64,000 nt of DNA. It comes from Tricholoma matsutake. Lineage: Eukaryota > Basidiomycota > Agaricomycetes > Agaricales > Tricholomataceae. The notes beneath the pieces were generated by a model. It had not been told where the DNA came from, made no database searches, and saw only the letters and a program-made list of their open reading frames with translations. Shown piece by piece: positions 29,985 to 41,692 of the stretch; position 1 is the stretch's first letter, and each line of letters opens with the position of its first letter. Both the position numbers and the translations under genes were made by a program. The stretch spans positions 17,368,337-17,432,336 of the forward strand of contig AP026538.1 of NCBI GenBank assembly GCA_026075535.2. The letters are read 5' to 3'.

Positions 29985-32063
29985 TGGTGTGTGTGCATTT
30001 TCCAACACCTTGAATCATTTCAACTAAATGGTATTCAGCATTGTATTTCCTTGGTTTTTATTGCCAGCTTTTTTCATTATGCTGATGTATTGTGAGCTTG
30101 CAATCAGCTATGTCAACACAGGACGTGATCTTCATTGAATGGAATCAAACACTCGGTCACCAATTTTCTCTGATTTTGGAGAGTTGCTGGAGGGTATTGT
30201 GACTGTTTGAGCCTTTTCAGTGGAGAGGTGTTTTCTCAACAATCTTCATCAAAAGATTGATACCACCACAAAGGTGAGGCAATATTAAAATTTCTGAATC
30301 ACGCTGATATCATTTAGATGTGGTACACATTCTGGATGACTAACCGATGGCTGCTTCTCCAATTCGAGGCACTCAGTGCTCTATCTGTGCTCTTAACCTC
30401 CCTGTTTTCTATTTTGATCTTGAGGGAAGATGCAGGGTTAACTGCTGCAGTGCAATGTCATTCACAATGTTTGGTATGTTTGGCAATCCCTGGGTTTTGT
30501 AATCTATTCAAGTTGAAGAATTTTGTCAGTATACTGGGCTTGCCGATTTTGGACAGGTAATTGATCCAATAATTCTTTATTATTCTATTACATGCTGACA
30601 ATAGATCCCTAGCACTCGAGTTAGATCTGAAGTATGTTCCATTATAAATTTCCCTAGTGCAGAACTTATCCATTTACAGCTCAATGGAACATGTCTCGGA
30701 GTAGTAAGCCATACATATTTTCAAATGATTCCCTGCCATAATCTTTGGTTTTAGCCTCAACTTACCTCAAGAGCCTCCTGCCATCATTGATTCAAATAGA
30801 GTCCCTGCATACTGGCCATTGAATGCCCCTAACAATTCTCTAATTATTGTTGAAAACTTGGTTGTTAGATATGCACCAGACTTACCTGCAGTTCTGCATG
30901 GTGTTTCTTTCTCATTGAAGGCTGGAGAAAGGGTTGGTCTGCTCAGATGCACAGGTTTGCTCTTTTTGCAATTGTTACTGGGTATGTCTGGGACTGATTT
31001 CTTCAAACTCTCAGGCAGCAGGAAATCCACCCTTGTGATGAGTATTTTGCAATTTATTAGTAACAATATTTTATTATTTTCCCATCCTCATGTAAGATTG
31101 TTGATGAAGATGGACCCCGCAAGCAGACATATCTTGATAGATGGATTTGACATCTCAACAATAGGACTTCATGACTTGTGCTCTCATCTGGTGAGCTCTC
31201 TTTGTGGTGTGCTCCTAATTTAGATCATCCATATATCCAGTCATTTATACCGCAGGAAAGCTCAACCTTTCCCATTTCAGGCAATATTTACTAACCTTAC
31301 TCTCATTCAGGATGCTACTCTTTTCTCAGGAACTCTCAGAGATAATTTAGATCCATTTGGCAAACATGAAGATGGTGATTGCTTGGGCACTCTTTACCAT
31401 GTCCAGCTGATAAGTGCCAGTCCAACTCCATCTTGCAGCACACTCCATCAATTCTCTATTACAACTTCATCCAGCTCATCTAGGATACCATCCATTCTGG
31501 GGATGCAACTTCACACTGCAGGGTCAGCTTCTAACTTGACAGTCCATGACCAGAGACCTACAATTTCATTGGACACACCAGTCTCAGCTGGTGGGGCAAA
31601 CTTCTCACAGGGCCAGAAGCAGCTTATTGCAATGGCTTGGGCACTCCTCCATCAAAGTTCTACTATAGTGCTAGATGAGGTGACAAGTAGTATTGATTTT
31701 GCTACCGATGCCAAGATTCAAGCTACTATTTGCAAGGAATTCACCAACTTGTTATTGTTGACAGGTATGTATTTTCTTCTAGGATCTCTAGCTGAAAAGT
31801 TTACTCTCTATTTAGTTGCACATCGACTGCATACAGTAATTGACTATGATCACCTCATTGTACTCAAGTGGGGGCAGGTAAGGATGCATTATGTTCCTGA
31901 TTCAGACATTCTGTATACTTAATTCATTCTTAAATAGATTGCTGAAATGCATACTCCATGGAATTTGATCTGCAAGGAGGATGGGATATTTAGGAATATT
32001 TGCCTAAACAGTGGGTCATTTGAAGAGCTGGTGTTAGGGCAACACCCACTATCTGCTAGCTAA
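29985..32063 (+). pseudogene. ABC transporter, part 3: end of TMD2 and NBD2
   Basis: Continues with PWFLLPAFFIMLMYCELAIS (about 30050), MESNTRSPIFSDFGELLEG, MWYTFWMTNRWLLLQFEAL, the linker PPAIIDSNRVPAYWPLNAP and NBD2. Walker A is damaged: LLRCTG, an intron, then SRKSTL, where GxxGxGKST is expected. The signature is FSQGQKQLIAMAW, Walker B is STIVLDEVTSSID (about 31660-31700), and the H-loop is VAHRLHTV. The C-terminus is SGSFEELVLGQHPLSAS with stop TAA at 32061. Several expected Arg codons appear as Trp, Cys or His, which fits CpG deamination. It could not hydrolyse ATP at site 2 as it stands. Confidence 0.85.
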
Positions 32064-32195
32064 GACTGTGCAGGTTCTCTCTACAAGAAGGGGGCATGAT
32101 GTGTGCATGTGATGGGGTTGGCCACACTTGCAGAAACCCTATTCCAGGTCAGAGCACTACCAAATACCCCACTACAGATGCTCAATGGAATCTGA

Positions 32196-33390
32196 TTGGT
32201 GGCCCTCCTTTTACAAGAGCTGGAGATAGTGAATACAGCAAAGGAAGTATCTGGTTTAGTATCAAAAGAGCTGACTACTATCATGGACAGAATGCAGACT
32301 ACCCTCAGGGAAAAAACTGAAGAGGCTATCAACAGGTTACACAAAAAAGCAGATGAGATATTGACTCTCAGTGGAGGAATTAGGTAAATTATCAGCCAAA
32401 ATGGGTGACATTGCTGAGAAAGAGAGGATGACACCTTCCCCTTACCAAGATGCACTGAACCAAGGAACGGTAGGCCTACCAGTTCAAGTGGACCCATGGA
32501 TCAGGGCAAAAGAAAGCATAAGGGCAAGACAGTTCCTCTGGACACTTTCAGTGGACACTCAAGATCTCAAATCCATGTCAGCACCACAACTACTGAAATA
32601 CCTGAACATGAAACTGAGTAAAGCTGCAAAAATGATGAATGAGGAGTGTAGGCTACACTCAGCAGTGTGGCTCAAAAATGGGGGAATGCTAATCGAAGCA
32701 GGAGATGACAAATTGGCTAGCTGGTTATGCAGTGAAGTGAACATCCTGCATATGGAATGCAAACTGGGAACTTCCATCCTGACTGAGTCCCACAACTACA
32801 GTGTAATGGCCTATTTTGTCCCACTCACATTTAATGCAATGGAAAGATCTCATATTCAAGAAGTAGCAGAAACTAACAACCTCCCTATAGATTCCATCAA
32901 GAAATGTAGGTGGGCCAAAGCGCCAGAGCAACACAACCCCAACCAGACAGTAGGACACATAATCTTTACATTCACTGACCCAGACAATGCAAACCAAGCC
33001 ATACTAAATGGACTGGTCATTTGCAACAAAAAGGTATCAGTAACAAATTGCAAAAGGGAACTGGTCAGATGCCTCAAATGTCAGGGTTACAACCATGTGG
33101 CAAACAAATGCATCATCCAAAGAGAGGTCTGTGCAAAGTGTGGAGAGGACCATAGGTCCACCAGTTGTGACTCCTTGACCCTACTATGCACCCCATGTGG
33201 AGTACAAGGCCACACTAGCAGTGACTGGACCTGCCTGACCTTCCTAAGGAAGTGTGCCAACCATGAGGCAAAAAATCTGGAAAATCTCCTTCCCTTTTTC
33301 CCTCCAAGGAACCATGGACATGGGAGTCAACCCCCCCAGGTGGACAGCAGACAGCAATCCCCATGGAGCTCGCAAACTTTGTATGGCTGA
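32196..33390 (+). pseudogene. LINE-2 ORF1, zinc-knuckle protein
   Basis: A coiled-coil start (LVALLLQELEIVNTAKEV..MDRMQTTLREKTEEAI, 32196-32387) is followed, after a frame change, by a 339-codon frame from 32371. It has three Cys clusters: CLKCQGYNHVANKC, CAKCGEDHRSTSC and CTPCGVQGHTSSDWTC (33070-33235). This is the RNA-binding ORF1 of the LINE. The middle (AYFVPLTFNAMERSHIQEVA) parallels LINE-1 ORF1 (AEFIPTTFNAGSSYAHAKVE). Confidence 0.8.
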
Positions 33391-33546
33391 GCAGAAGAGG
33401 CAACATGTGACAAACCCAACTCCCATTCCAACCCAGGCAAATTGCACCGAATGGTCAAGAGCTCGAATGACTTTTGTGGGACAGACTAACAGAATAAAGC
33501 TACCATCATTTTACCAATAAGAACCAAATTACTGAACAGCAAATTA

Positions 33547-34720
33547 ATGAACATGAATCAGCAAATGAATAGCAAAATAAATATGACAATGAAGTTAAGA
33601 ATACTCCAAATAAATCTGAATAATTCACTCACCGTGCACCTCAAACTCATCAACAACTCACTTGCAGCTCACTGGGATGTTGTTCTAGTTCAGGAGCCAT
33701 ACATAACCTTTTTGAGGAGCATCAGAACACCGAACCAATTCATAGTGGTAACCCTACCTCACATGTGGACATAGACCCACCTGTCCAGTCTGCAATGTGG
33801 GTAAATTCAGCACTATCCACTAACAACTGGAAAATCCTAGATATACCCAACATGAATGACATAGTAGAAATCGAACTCAACGGTGGGTATGGCACTATGA
33901 GAATTTTCAGTGTATACAATGCAGGTAAGAACTTGCTCTCCCTGTCAATACTAAGAAGGTACATGCACAACAACCAGATTGAAGGAAATGGATGACAAGC
34001 CTAACACATACTATGGGGAGGGGACTTCAACTGACACCACTCCATGTGGGACAGAGATGAAGATTGCAGCTGTTCACAACAAAAGCTCTCAAAGATGCAG
34101 GCGAACTAATTGAACTGGTGGCAGACCAAGATATGTTCATGGCACTCCTGAAGGGCATCCCCATGCTAAAACACATAGTAATGAAACACTTCTCCAGGCC
34201 AGACAATGTTTTCTGCACAAACAGTCTAGACAACTACATACTGAAGTCACCATGCCAGAGAGGCAACCAGGTAAAACTGACCACCACCCAATAGCAACCA
34301 TCCTCAAACTAGCACAGGAGAGAACAATAACAAACTTGTCACATAACTTCCAGGAAACTGACTGGGAAGAGTTCAACATGTTTCAGTCAAATGAACTTGC
34401 CATGATCCTGACCCCAGGAGAAATCCAATCCGAAGAGGAACTAGGTAGGAAAATCAAGCAACTTACTGATGCTATACAGAAAATGATAACCACCACAGTC
34501 CCAGAAAACCAACCATGCCCACTATCCAAAAGGTGGTGGTTGAAAGAGCTGAGAAAAATGAAAAAGTTAGTAAACTGACTACGTGCTGAGTCCTACAGGT
34601 ACTGGGCCATAGAAGACCACCCAAGTCACCAAGACATATGACAAGCACACCATAAATATGCAGCAGAAATCACAAAAGCCAAAATGGACCATTGAACACG
34701 CTGAAGGCAACGACATTTGG
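33547..34720 (+). pseudogene. LINE-2 ORF2, endonuclease domain
   Basis: KLRILQINLNNSLTVHLKLI, WDVVLVQEPYI, a GGDFN box at about 34018-34032 (followed by a stop), DNYILKS and KTDHHPIATILKL (about 34270), and CPLSKRWWLKELRK (about 34520). The motif order is that of LINE apurinic-type endonucleases. The frame changes at about 33770 and 34040, and stops interrupt the end. DIWT at 34715 is continued by VNKYLSNPMGDGG at 37287 across the inserted element. Confidence 0.8.
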
Positions 34721-34724
34721 ACAG

Positions 34725-34866
34725 TGGAGTAGGGTGTTTGGGCACCTACTCCAAGTAGTCATGTGACTGCATAGCCAGTAGACAGTCACGCATGTACATA
34801 GAGTCCTCACACTATCACTACCCATGGTACACCATTGCTATAGAGGAGACACTTGGCATGTCTCCA
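34725..34866 (+). repeat. 5' LTR of small LTR element
   Basis: TGGAGTAGGGTGTTTGGGCA..GGCATGTCTCCA; nearly the same as 37143-37283. Confidence 0.9.
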
Positions 34867-35166
34867 TCTTGGTGATGAGAATGCAATTTGACACACCTAC
34901 AACTGCTTAGCTCACACTTCAGCTTTTTTTTCATCACTCTAGCTTTCATTCTTGCATGCCACATCACAACATGTAAATTTGCATCTAAGCTCTGCTTTCT
35001 AGTTACTGCTCTCAAGTCTCTGAGTCTGCAGCTATTGCACCCAGAACCTAGTCTACAGAACCAGCACCCAGCCCACAGAACCTTGTCAACAGAACCACAG
35101 AACCAGAACCTCAAATTACAGTCTATAGTATTACAGCAGTCTCAGTCTCAACTTCACTCTACCAGT

Positions 35167-37014
35167 ATGGGAAAGAAAACACCAGCAAAAACTGCACCAG
35201 CACCAGCATCAGTGAAGGAAGACCTCATGACCCAGGTCCTCTGCATGCAACAGCACCAGCCACAGCTCTATGAGTCTATTATGGTATGAGGTTGGGAAGA
35301 AGCATATTCTGTGGTCAAAGAAGCAATTTCCAGGTCACTGGAAAAGGGGAAGAGAGCACTATTGAAGGAAGGATATGAGAAAGAGCTGAAAGAGGGAGAA
35401 GAACATGGGAAAACAGCTGAACGAGAGGCCTGGATGACAACACATGGCTATAACAAGTGCACAGAGGTACAAACACAACTACAAAAGGTTGAGGTCAACA
35501 TGGGTGTAAAATGGAGTCAATGACTCACAAAATGATGGATACAAGGACCCAGATCGCTCCCACCTCCACAGGCAACACCGATATGCAAATGGCAACCTAC
35601 AACAAGCCACCACAACTACAAGAAAATGCCTGCACCCAAATGATGATGATCCCTACCATCGACTTCAGCACCCAAACCACTCCCAGTGCCATGGAAATGG
35701 CCATGCAAACCCTCAACACACATCCCAGCACTCCCCTCAATGTTGCTACATCACCACCATCAATGCCAGCACAGCCCCCATCAATATTGTCAACATTGTC
35801 AACAACAACCACGACAATGACTTCTTCAACCCCAAACCTACCCTCAGCACCTCGAAAATGATGGAATATGCTGCCAAGTCAACCTCCAAACCCCCAGCAA
35901 GCTCTGCAGCCCCTCCATTTGGACCCTGAGCTGCCCATTGCCACCACCACATCACCACCAACAACAGTGATGAAAACTGCTGCACCACCCAAAAAATGAC
36001 AACTAGGGCATCGTCTAGCACCCAGATTGCTGCTGGAACTCCAGAGACTGTTAATGAGGCCATATCTGATGTACAGGGACTGTCTACAGCCAAGGAAACT
36101 GATTCACAAGACGATGAGCAACTGTGCTCATCAAAATGCATTGTCTGCTCAATGGACGAACTCTGCCAGCCCCACCATCCCCAACGACAACTGCTACAAT
36201 CCCCTACACCTCACAGTCCCCCCCTCTCACTTCCCAGACCCCTGTCAAACTCCCTGAGCCATTCCACACCACTGCCACATCAAATTCCCTGCTCTGCCCC
36301 ACTCTGGACCATGGGCCACAGCTCAAAAATGACAGAGCATGCACCTAGACACACCAGAATGTCCTCCAAATGCTTTACAGCCACCCAGCTTGCCCCAGAA
36401 CCCCTGTAAATGCACCGTTTCACCACCCCCCATGTCTCATGCCCCTGCTGGGTTACTGATGATGCCATCTATGCCCAAGAAAGCCCCTGTTCATCCCCCA
36501 TCCCCCTCTCACTGCCCATTCACCCCAGCTCACCCCAGCTTGGTCCCAGACAAGCCATTTCACCACCTCCCCCATCTTTGATGACTGTCAACATGCCTGT
36601 CCCCCCTCATTTTGACTGGGCTGAGGATGCTGAATCCCTCCCCATTCCCCCACCTGCTGCACCTGCATCCCCATGAGACCTTTCTGTCTTTGTTCAAACC
36701 TTCTGGATCCATTTCAGTCCTTACCCAGGTGTGTCTGATGATACCACACTGCATGACAACAAACCCAGCCAAATATTTTTTCATCTTGTAAATCTCTTCC
36801 ACCAGCTCTTCCATTCTTCGACCAGGCTCAAGCATTTATCACCCGATGTCATCCCTCCAGTATTGGACCAGGATGACCCATCCTTACTGTGCCCTTTGGA
36901 GTAGCACCTGCAGCTCCTGCACCTCTTGTTCCAAAGCTAGACTGGGATCAAGACCCCCGGCTTGCTGACTTGAGTAAGGCCCTTCGGGCATTGGGATGGA
37001 TACCTCCTTGTTGA
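35167..37014 (+). pseudogene. Protein of the small LTR element, plus copy
   Basis: Probable start 35167 (MGKKTPAKTAPAPASVKEDL). Order: short Ala/Pro-rich head, charged helix (EEAYSVVKEAISRSLEKGKR; KEGYEKELKEGEEHGK), then a Thr/Gln/Pro-rich stretch with FSTQTTPSAMEMAMQT (about 35660-35710), a long Pro/Ser-rich part, FDWAEDAESLPIPPP (36610-36660) and the C-terminal LDWDQDPRLADLSKALRALG ending TGA at 37012. At least three frame changes and a TGA at 35287 disrupt this copy. The two acidic/tryptophan motifs near the end are shared with the minus copy, so they were probably under selection. Confidence 0.6.
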
Positions 37015-37142
37015 GTTTTTCTTTACTTTATTTTTGATACCAGTCATAGAATTCTTTTGTCTATATCATACCTACTTATTGTTTTGCATTTTCATTTTTT
37101 TCTGTGGTGATGAGGACATCACCTTTTTTGGAGGTGGGCAGA

Positions 37143-37283
37143 TGGAGTAGGTGTTTGGGCACCTACTCCAAGTAGTCACGTGACTAAATAGCCAGTAGAC
37201 AGTCACACCTGTACACAGAGTCCTCATGCTATCACTATCCATGCTACACCATTGCAATAGAGGAGACACTCGGCATGTCTCCA
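37143..37283 (+). repeat. 3' LTR of small LTR element
   Basis: 141 bp, ends GTCTCCA, followed by TSD ACAG. An A/G-rich tract (GGAGGTGGGCAGA) lies just before it as a candidate polypurine tract. Confidence 0.9.
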
Positions 37284-39305
37284 ACAGTGAACAAGTATCT
37301 TTCCAACCCAATGGGTGATGGAGGTCAGACAAGGATCCACACACTAAAGGTAAAAGATGATGATGGGAACACTACAGAAGTAAACACCAACAAAGCCAAG
37401 GCCAAGTATCTCGCAAAGGCTTTTTTCCCACCAAAACCCTCAACATCTTCAGTCCCACAAGACTACAACTACCCCCCCCCCCCCTGCTACCAATGCCTGC
37501 TACCAATGCCACCACAAGTCACAGAAGAGCAAATTCATGATCACATCTCGAAAACATCACCCTACAAAGCCCCGGGACCAGATAGAATTCCTAATATCAT
37601 GTTACAGAAGACAACTAGCCTCATGGTCCCATAATTACAGGTTGATAATAAGTCATGGAATCTGCTACCAAGGATGACAAGAGTACACAACATGCATGCT
37701 ACAGAAGCCCAGGAAACCAAGCTATGAGGTGCCCAAAGAAAGCTTACCACCCCATAGCCCTGCTATGCACCATGGCAAAAGTCCTTACATCCATAGTCTC
37801 TGAGAACATCATATCAATAGCAGAACAGCAGCAGCTACTACCAGACACATTTTGGTGGAAGGCCATGCAGGAATACAACTGATGCAGTGTATAAGGGCAA
37901 CCTCAGCCTCTAGCAAAGGGAAATCTGAAGTTAAAATTATACTACATAGTACAGGGATTGGAGGTGCACCTAGCAAAGGGAAATCTGAAGAGAAAACTCT
38001 AAGCACCCCTTTGCCAGTGCCCAGTATATGTGAAAACTGCAAAAATCAAATAATAATCTAAAAATAGAAAAGGTGGAGATAGGCTGATCAAGGCTGCCAA
38101 GTGACATTGTACCAAGGGGTAAATGTCAGAAGGGGTACTCCATCTCTAAATATAAAACTGTCAACATGCACAAACATGATAGAAAGGGAAAATTAGTAAT
38201 AAAATGAGGAAAAATCATTGAAAATGAAGAATAGAAGGAAACAAGATGGGGAAAAATATAGGACAAACGTAAAAAATAGGAGAAACACATGGGGCACCCT
38301 CTAGCCCCCTTACACAGTGCACCTACTGATCCACCAAGTCAAAGAGGCATGGAGAAAAGGAAAAGTGGTATCAATACTCTTCCTAGACATAGAAGGAGCC
38401 TTTCCTAATGCAGTAACAGACCAGCTACTGCATAACATGAGGAAGAGGAAAGTTCCAACCCAGACAGTCAAACTCATCTAACGACTGCTAAATGGGAGGG
38501 CAACACATCTCAAGTCCAATCACTACATGTTGGCCCCAATCCCCATAGACAATAGACCTGGCCTCTCTCCCCTCCTTTAATATCTACAATGCAGACCTAC
38601 TTGAACTGACTGATACACTGTAGGCACTCAGATATGTAGACGATGTGATGGTGATGGCCATCAGAAAAGATTTTGAAGAGACCACCCAGGCTATCCATAA
38701 CCACATGGAAGGAGAAAATGGTGGGTTTAAGTGGTCAGCCAACCACAACTCTAGGTTTGAAATTAGCAAGCTAGTGGTCATGCATCTGGGTCAGAAGAAA
38801 ACTAGGTTGCCAACTGGTATCCCCTGACCAATGAAAAAGCCAAAGCTCACCCTTCAAGGTAAAGAGGTAAACTCAGTGGACAGATACAAGTATCTTGGTA
38901 TAGTTATTGACAACAAGCTAACATGGAGAAGGCACAAGGAGAGGGTTATAGACAATGCCACCAAGTGGGTCTTACAATGCTGTTGCCTAGCAAAAATTGA
39001 CACTGGACTATCACCTAACCACATGTGCCAGCTGTACTCAGCAGTCGCAATACCTAAGATGATTTACAGAGCTGAAATATGGTATAGTCCACCACAAAAA
39101 AACTCAGGTGCCAAATGGTGGACAGGATCAGTAAGAATCACACAACAGCTAACTCAAATACAGTGGATAGCCACTCTGGCCATCAATGGAGCTATGCACC
39201 ACCCCGACAGACACTTTAGACATTCATGCAGGTATCCTCCCACTAGAACTAACAATGCTAAAAGTCTGCCACAGGTCACTAGTTCAAATTTGCATGCTAC
39301 CTGAG
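37284..39305 (+). pseudogene. LINE-2 ORF2, reverse transcriptase
   Basis: TRIHTLKVKDDDGNTTEV, TSPYKAPGPDRIPNIML (37560-37605), LFLDIEGAFPNAVTDQLLHN (first catalytic Asp, about 38380), LRYVDDVMVMAIRKDFEETT (YVDD box at 38633-38644), GFKWSANHNSRFEISKLVVM, and YKYLGIVIDNKLTWRRH (about 38885). Many stops and frame changes. Between 37885 and 38320 the RT is replaced by unrelated A-rich DNA. Confidence 0.8.
37885..38320. other. A-rich insertion or replacement within LINE-2 RT
   Basis: About 430 bp without LINE homology. It contains a partial direct repeat (CTAGCAAAGGGAAATCTGAA at 37912 and 37972) and A/G-rich low-complexity DNA. No terminal repeats or TSD were found. Confidence 0.45.
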
Positions 39306-40007
39306 TCACACCTGCTACACTGACTGATTCATGAATATCGCACAGTCCATGCAAGAAAGCACTGCACATCCCTACATAGACTGCTAGACCACTTCCCTGA
39401 AATCCACCTGACCAAATTGAGACCATTGAACCAAACCCATGACCCCCTACCTATGTTGCAACCTCCTTCTCCACAGAGATAGCCCAAGACATAGACACCT
39501 CCATTTCTAACAAAGCCAGAAGTGTGCCAGAAATTAAGGCCTTCACTGACAGATCAGGTATAAATGGGAGTATAGGAGTGGCAGCAATGATGATGGAGTA
39601 GGGTGTTTGGTACTCCAGGTAGTCATGTGACTGGGTAGCAGAGTCACATGTACATAGGATCATCACTACTACAACTATGTTGTCTTGGGCATAGCTAGAG
39701 CCTAGGAGACTTGGCGAGGTCTTTACACTCCCCCACCTGTTCCTGGAGGAATCCAGCAGGAATGACCAGGAATCTTCCATCAGCCAATGCCCACTATAAT
39801 GTAAATTCCTGATGCTTCCTATTCCTGGTAGATTCCACCTGGAATCCTGGAGGAATGGTCATTCCTGGTAGGATTCCTGGTCAGTTGGTAGGAAGAATTC
39901 CTCATGCTTCCTCCAGGATTCCTGTAGGTATGAACCAGGACTGAGGCAGGACTCGGAGGAGGCATCCTTATTAAGTATTATGTAACAAAATAAATTGTTG
40001 AGAGCAA

Positions 40008-40080
40008 GGATTGAACCCTTGCTCTCTGAATTGCTGACTAATACAACCACACTGGCAATATAGCCACTGTACCAAGTAGG
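40008..40080 (-). other. tRNA-like segment near left end of element C
   Basis: On the minus strand, TACTTGGTACAGTGGC (40078-40063) as A box-like and GGGTTCAATCC (40018-40008) as B box. It reads outward, as in element A. No full cloverleaf. Confidence 0.5.
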
Positions 40081-40332
40081 CTTGTAAGGTCTATGCACAA
40101 AGTACTCTAGGTAGTGTTGGCATGGCTGTGTATGACAAAGCTCATAGCCACATCACCACACCTGTCATTCCCAACACCACCACCATCACCAACAATGATG
40201 ACCATGGCTGCCACCTCCCCACCACTCTACCACCACCACCACATCACCACCACTGCCACTCCCTTTCCCACTGCCACTGCCACTCCCACACCCATGCTGT
40301 CAAGAGGGGCCAACAGGGATCAATGGACAGAA

Positions 40333-41205
40333 GTGGCCCAAACGATGATTCCATCATTTGGGCTGCTGTAAGTATTTTTTTTCATTTGTTTCTTTGTTTT
40401 TTATAAACTAATCTATCCTTTTCTTTGCTTTTTCAGGTCCTAAACTGCTGAGTAATGAGGGATGGGTGGACTGGCCCAAACGATGCAATCCACATTGTTT
40501 GGGCCCAAAGTAAGTTTTTTTTTCTCATTCATTTCTCTTTTATGAACTAACTAATCTGTTTCTTTTGTTTTCTAGGTTGTAATGTGCTCATGATGAGGCA
40601 TGGATGCCCATGCCCATGCCACCATGTCACAATGGCACATTACAATGGCACACCACCCACCTCCAGCCTCACGAGCAACTGCTTGTGGGGTGGTTGATGG
40701 GTGGAATGACAATGGGGAGGGGAGATGAGAGGGGGAGACAAGGGAGGAATGGGGACAGACTGGCCCAAACAATGCAATCTGCATCATTTGGGCCCTAGGT
40801 AAGTTTTCTGTTAGTTTGATTTTGATTTTAAACTAACTGATCTTTTTCTTTGATTTTCCAATTTCTTACCTACTGATAATGATGCTAGATGATGCTGCCA
40901 GGGCCCAGCCACAAACACCCACAGCAACATATGACCAACCACCTGCCCCCAGCCTCATGAGCCACTGCTTGTGGGGTGGATCACAGGTGGGTTTCTGTGT
41001 ACGACGGGGAGGGATGGGGAGGAACACAAAGAGGGAGGAGAAGGTGGCAACAATGACAGGGAGGGGAGATGAGAGGGGGGCTGGGGGACTGTTTCAATGC
41101 CCAAATGATGCAATCGTCATTTGGGCCTGTGGTAAGTTTTTTTTTTTTTTTTTCATTCGTTTCTTGTTTTTCTAAATTAACTGATTTGTTTCTCTTCATT
41201 TCTAG
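40333..41205 (+). repeat. Four hairpin-intron modules in element C
   Basis: Each module is a stem-loop of the GGCCCAAACGATG..CATCATTTGGGCC type (near 40334, 40473, 40762, 41100) followed within about 10 bases by GTAAGT (40368, 40510, 40799, 41132), a T-rich interior, CTAAT/CTAACT/TTAACT branch-like sites, and CAG or CTAG (40436, 40575, 41205). Predicted introns are 66-74 nt. The third acceptor appears lost (TTCCAA). Confidence 0.75.
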
Positions 41206-41692
41206 GTTCTAATCTATTGGGCAATGACAGACTGATGGCCACTAGCAACCCCCCATAAGCCCCTTCCTACCCCCGTCAAGTGCCACATCACTAACCCACC
41301 CTAACCCCTCTGAATTAGGACACCCCCAAAACCAACTGAGCACCCACCCCCATGCCTGTGAACCCCTGTTCATAGGGTGGATCATGGGTGCTAGTTTCCA
41401 ATGACAATCCCAGCACACTGAACTGACCCCAGGGAGACAATGACAATGGGGAGGGGGGATGATGACAATGACACCAAAGGAGGGGGGACAAGATGACAAG
41501 ATGACAGGGAAGGGGGGAAATGACAAGAGATGAGGGGGGGGGGCACCCCAAATGCCATGCCACCCACCACCAGCCTCACAAGCAACTGCTTGTGGGGTGG
41601 ACAGCCAGTGGAATGATGAGGAAGGGGAGACGAGGGAGGGGGGGATGAGGGGGGGAGACGACACCACACCACCGCCACAAGCATCTGCTCGT
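40670..41692. repeat. Four CACRAGCAACTGCTYGTG palindromes in element C
   Basis: Copies start at 40670, 40956, 41578 and 41675, each inside CCAGCCTCA..GGGGTGG context; a fifth degenerate one lies near 41356. Confidence 0.75.

Larger units (their letters stand above)
34725..37283 (+). mobile_element. Small LTR element without RT, plus copy
   Basis: Two 141-142 bp LTRs (34725-34866, 37143-37283) with TG..CA ends, flanked by the 4 bp duplication ACAG (34721-34724, 37284-37287). Removing the element rejoins the LINE-2 reading (DIWTVNKYLS). Each LTR starts with an internal inverted repeat, TGGAGTAGG..CACCTACTCCA. A TGGTGATGAGA primer-binding-like site follows the 5' LTR. It encodes one protein and no polymerase, so it resembles TRIM/LARD-type non-autonomous retroelements. 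Confidence 0.9.

Noticed and set aside
37142..37290. Start of a further copy of the small LTR element
   Set aside because: It is the 3' LTR of the 34725 element, shown by the ACAG duplication and by the rejoining of LINE-2.
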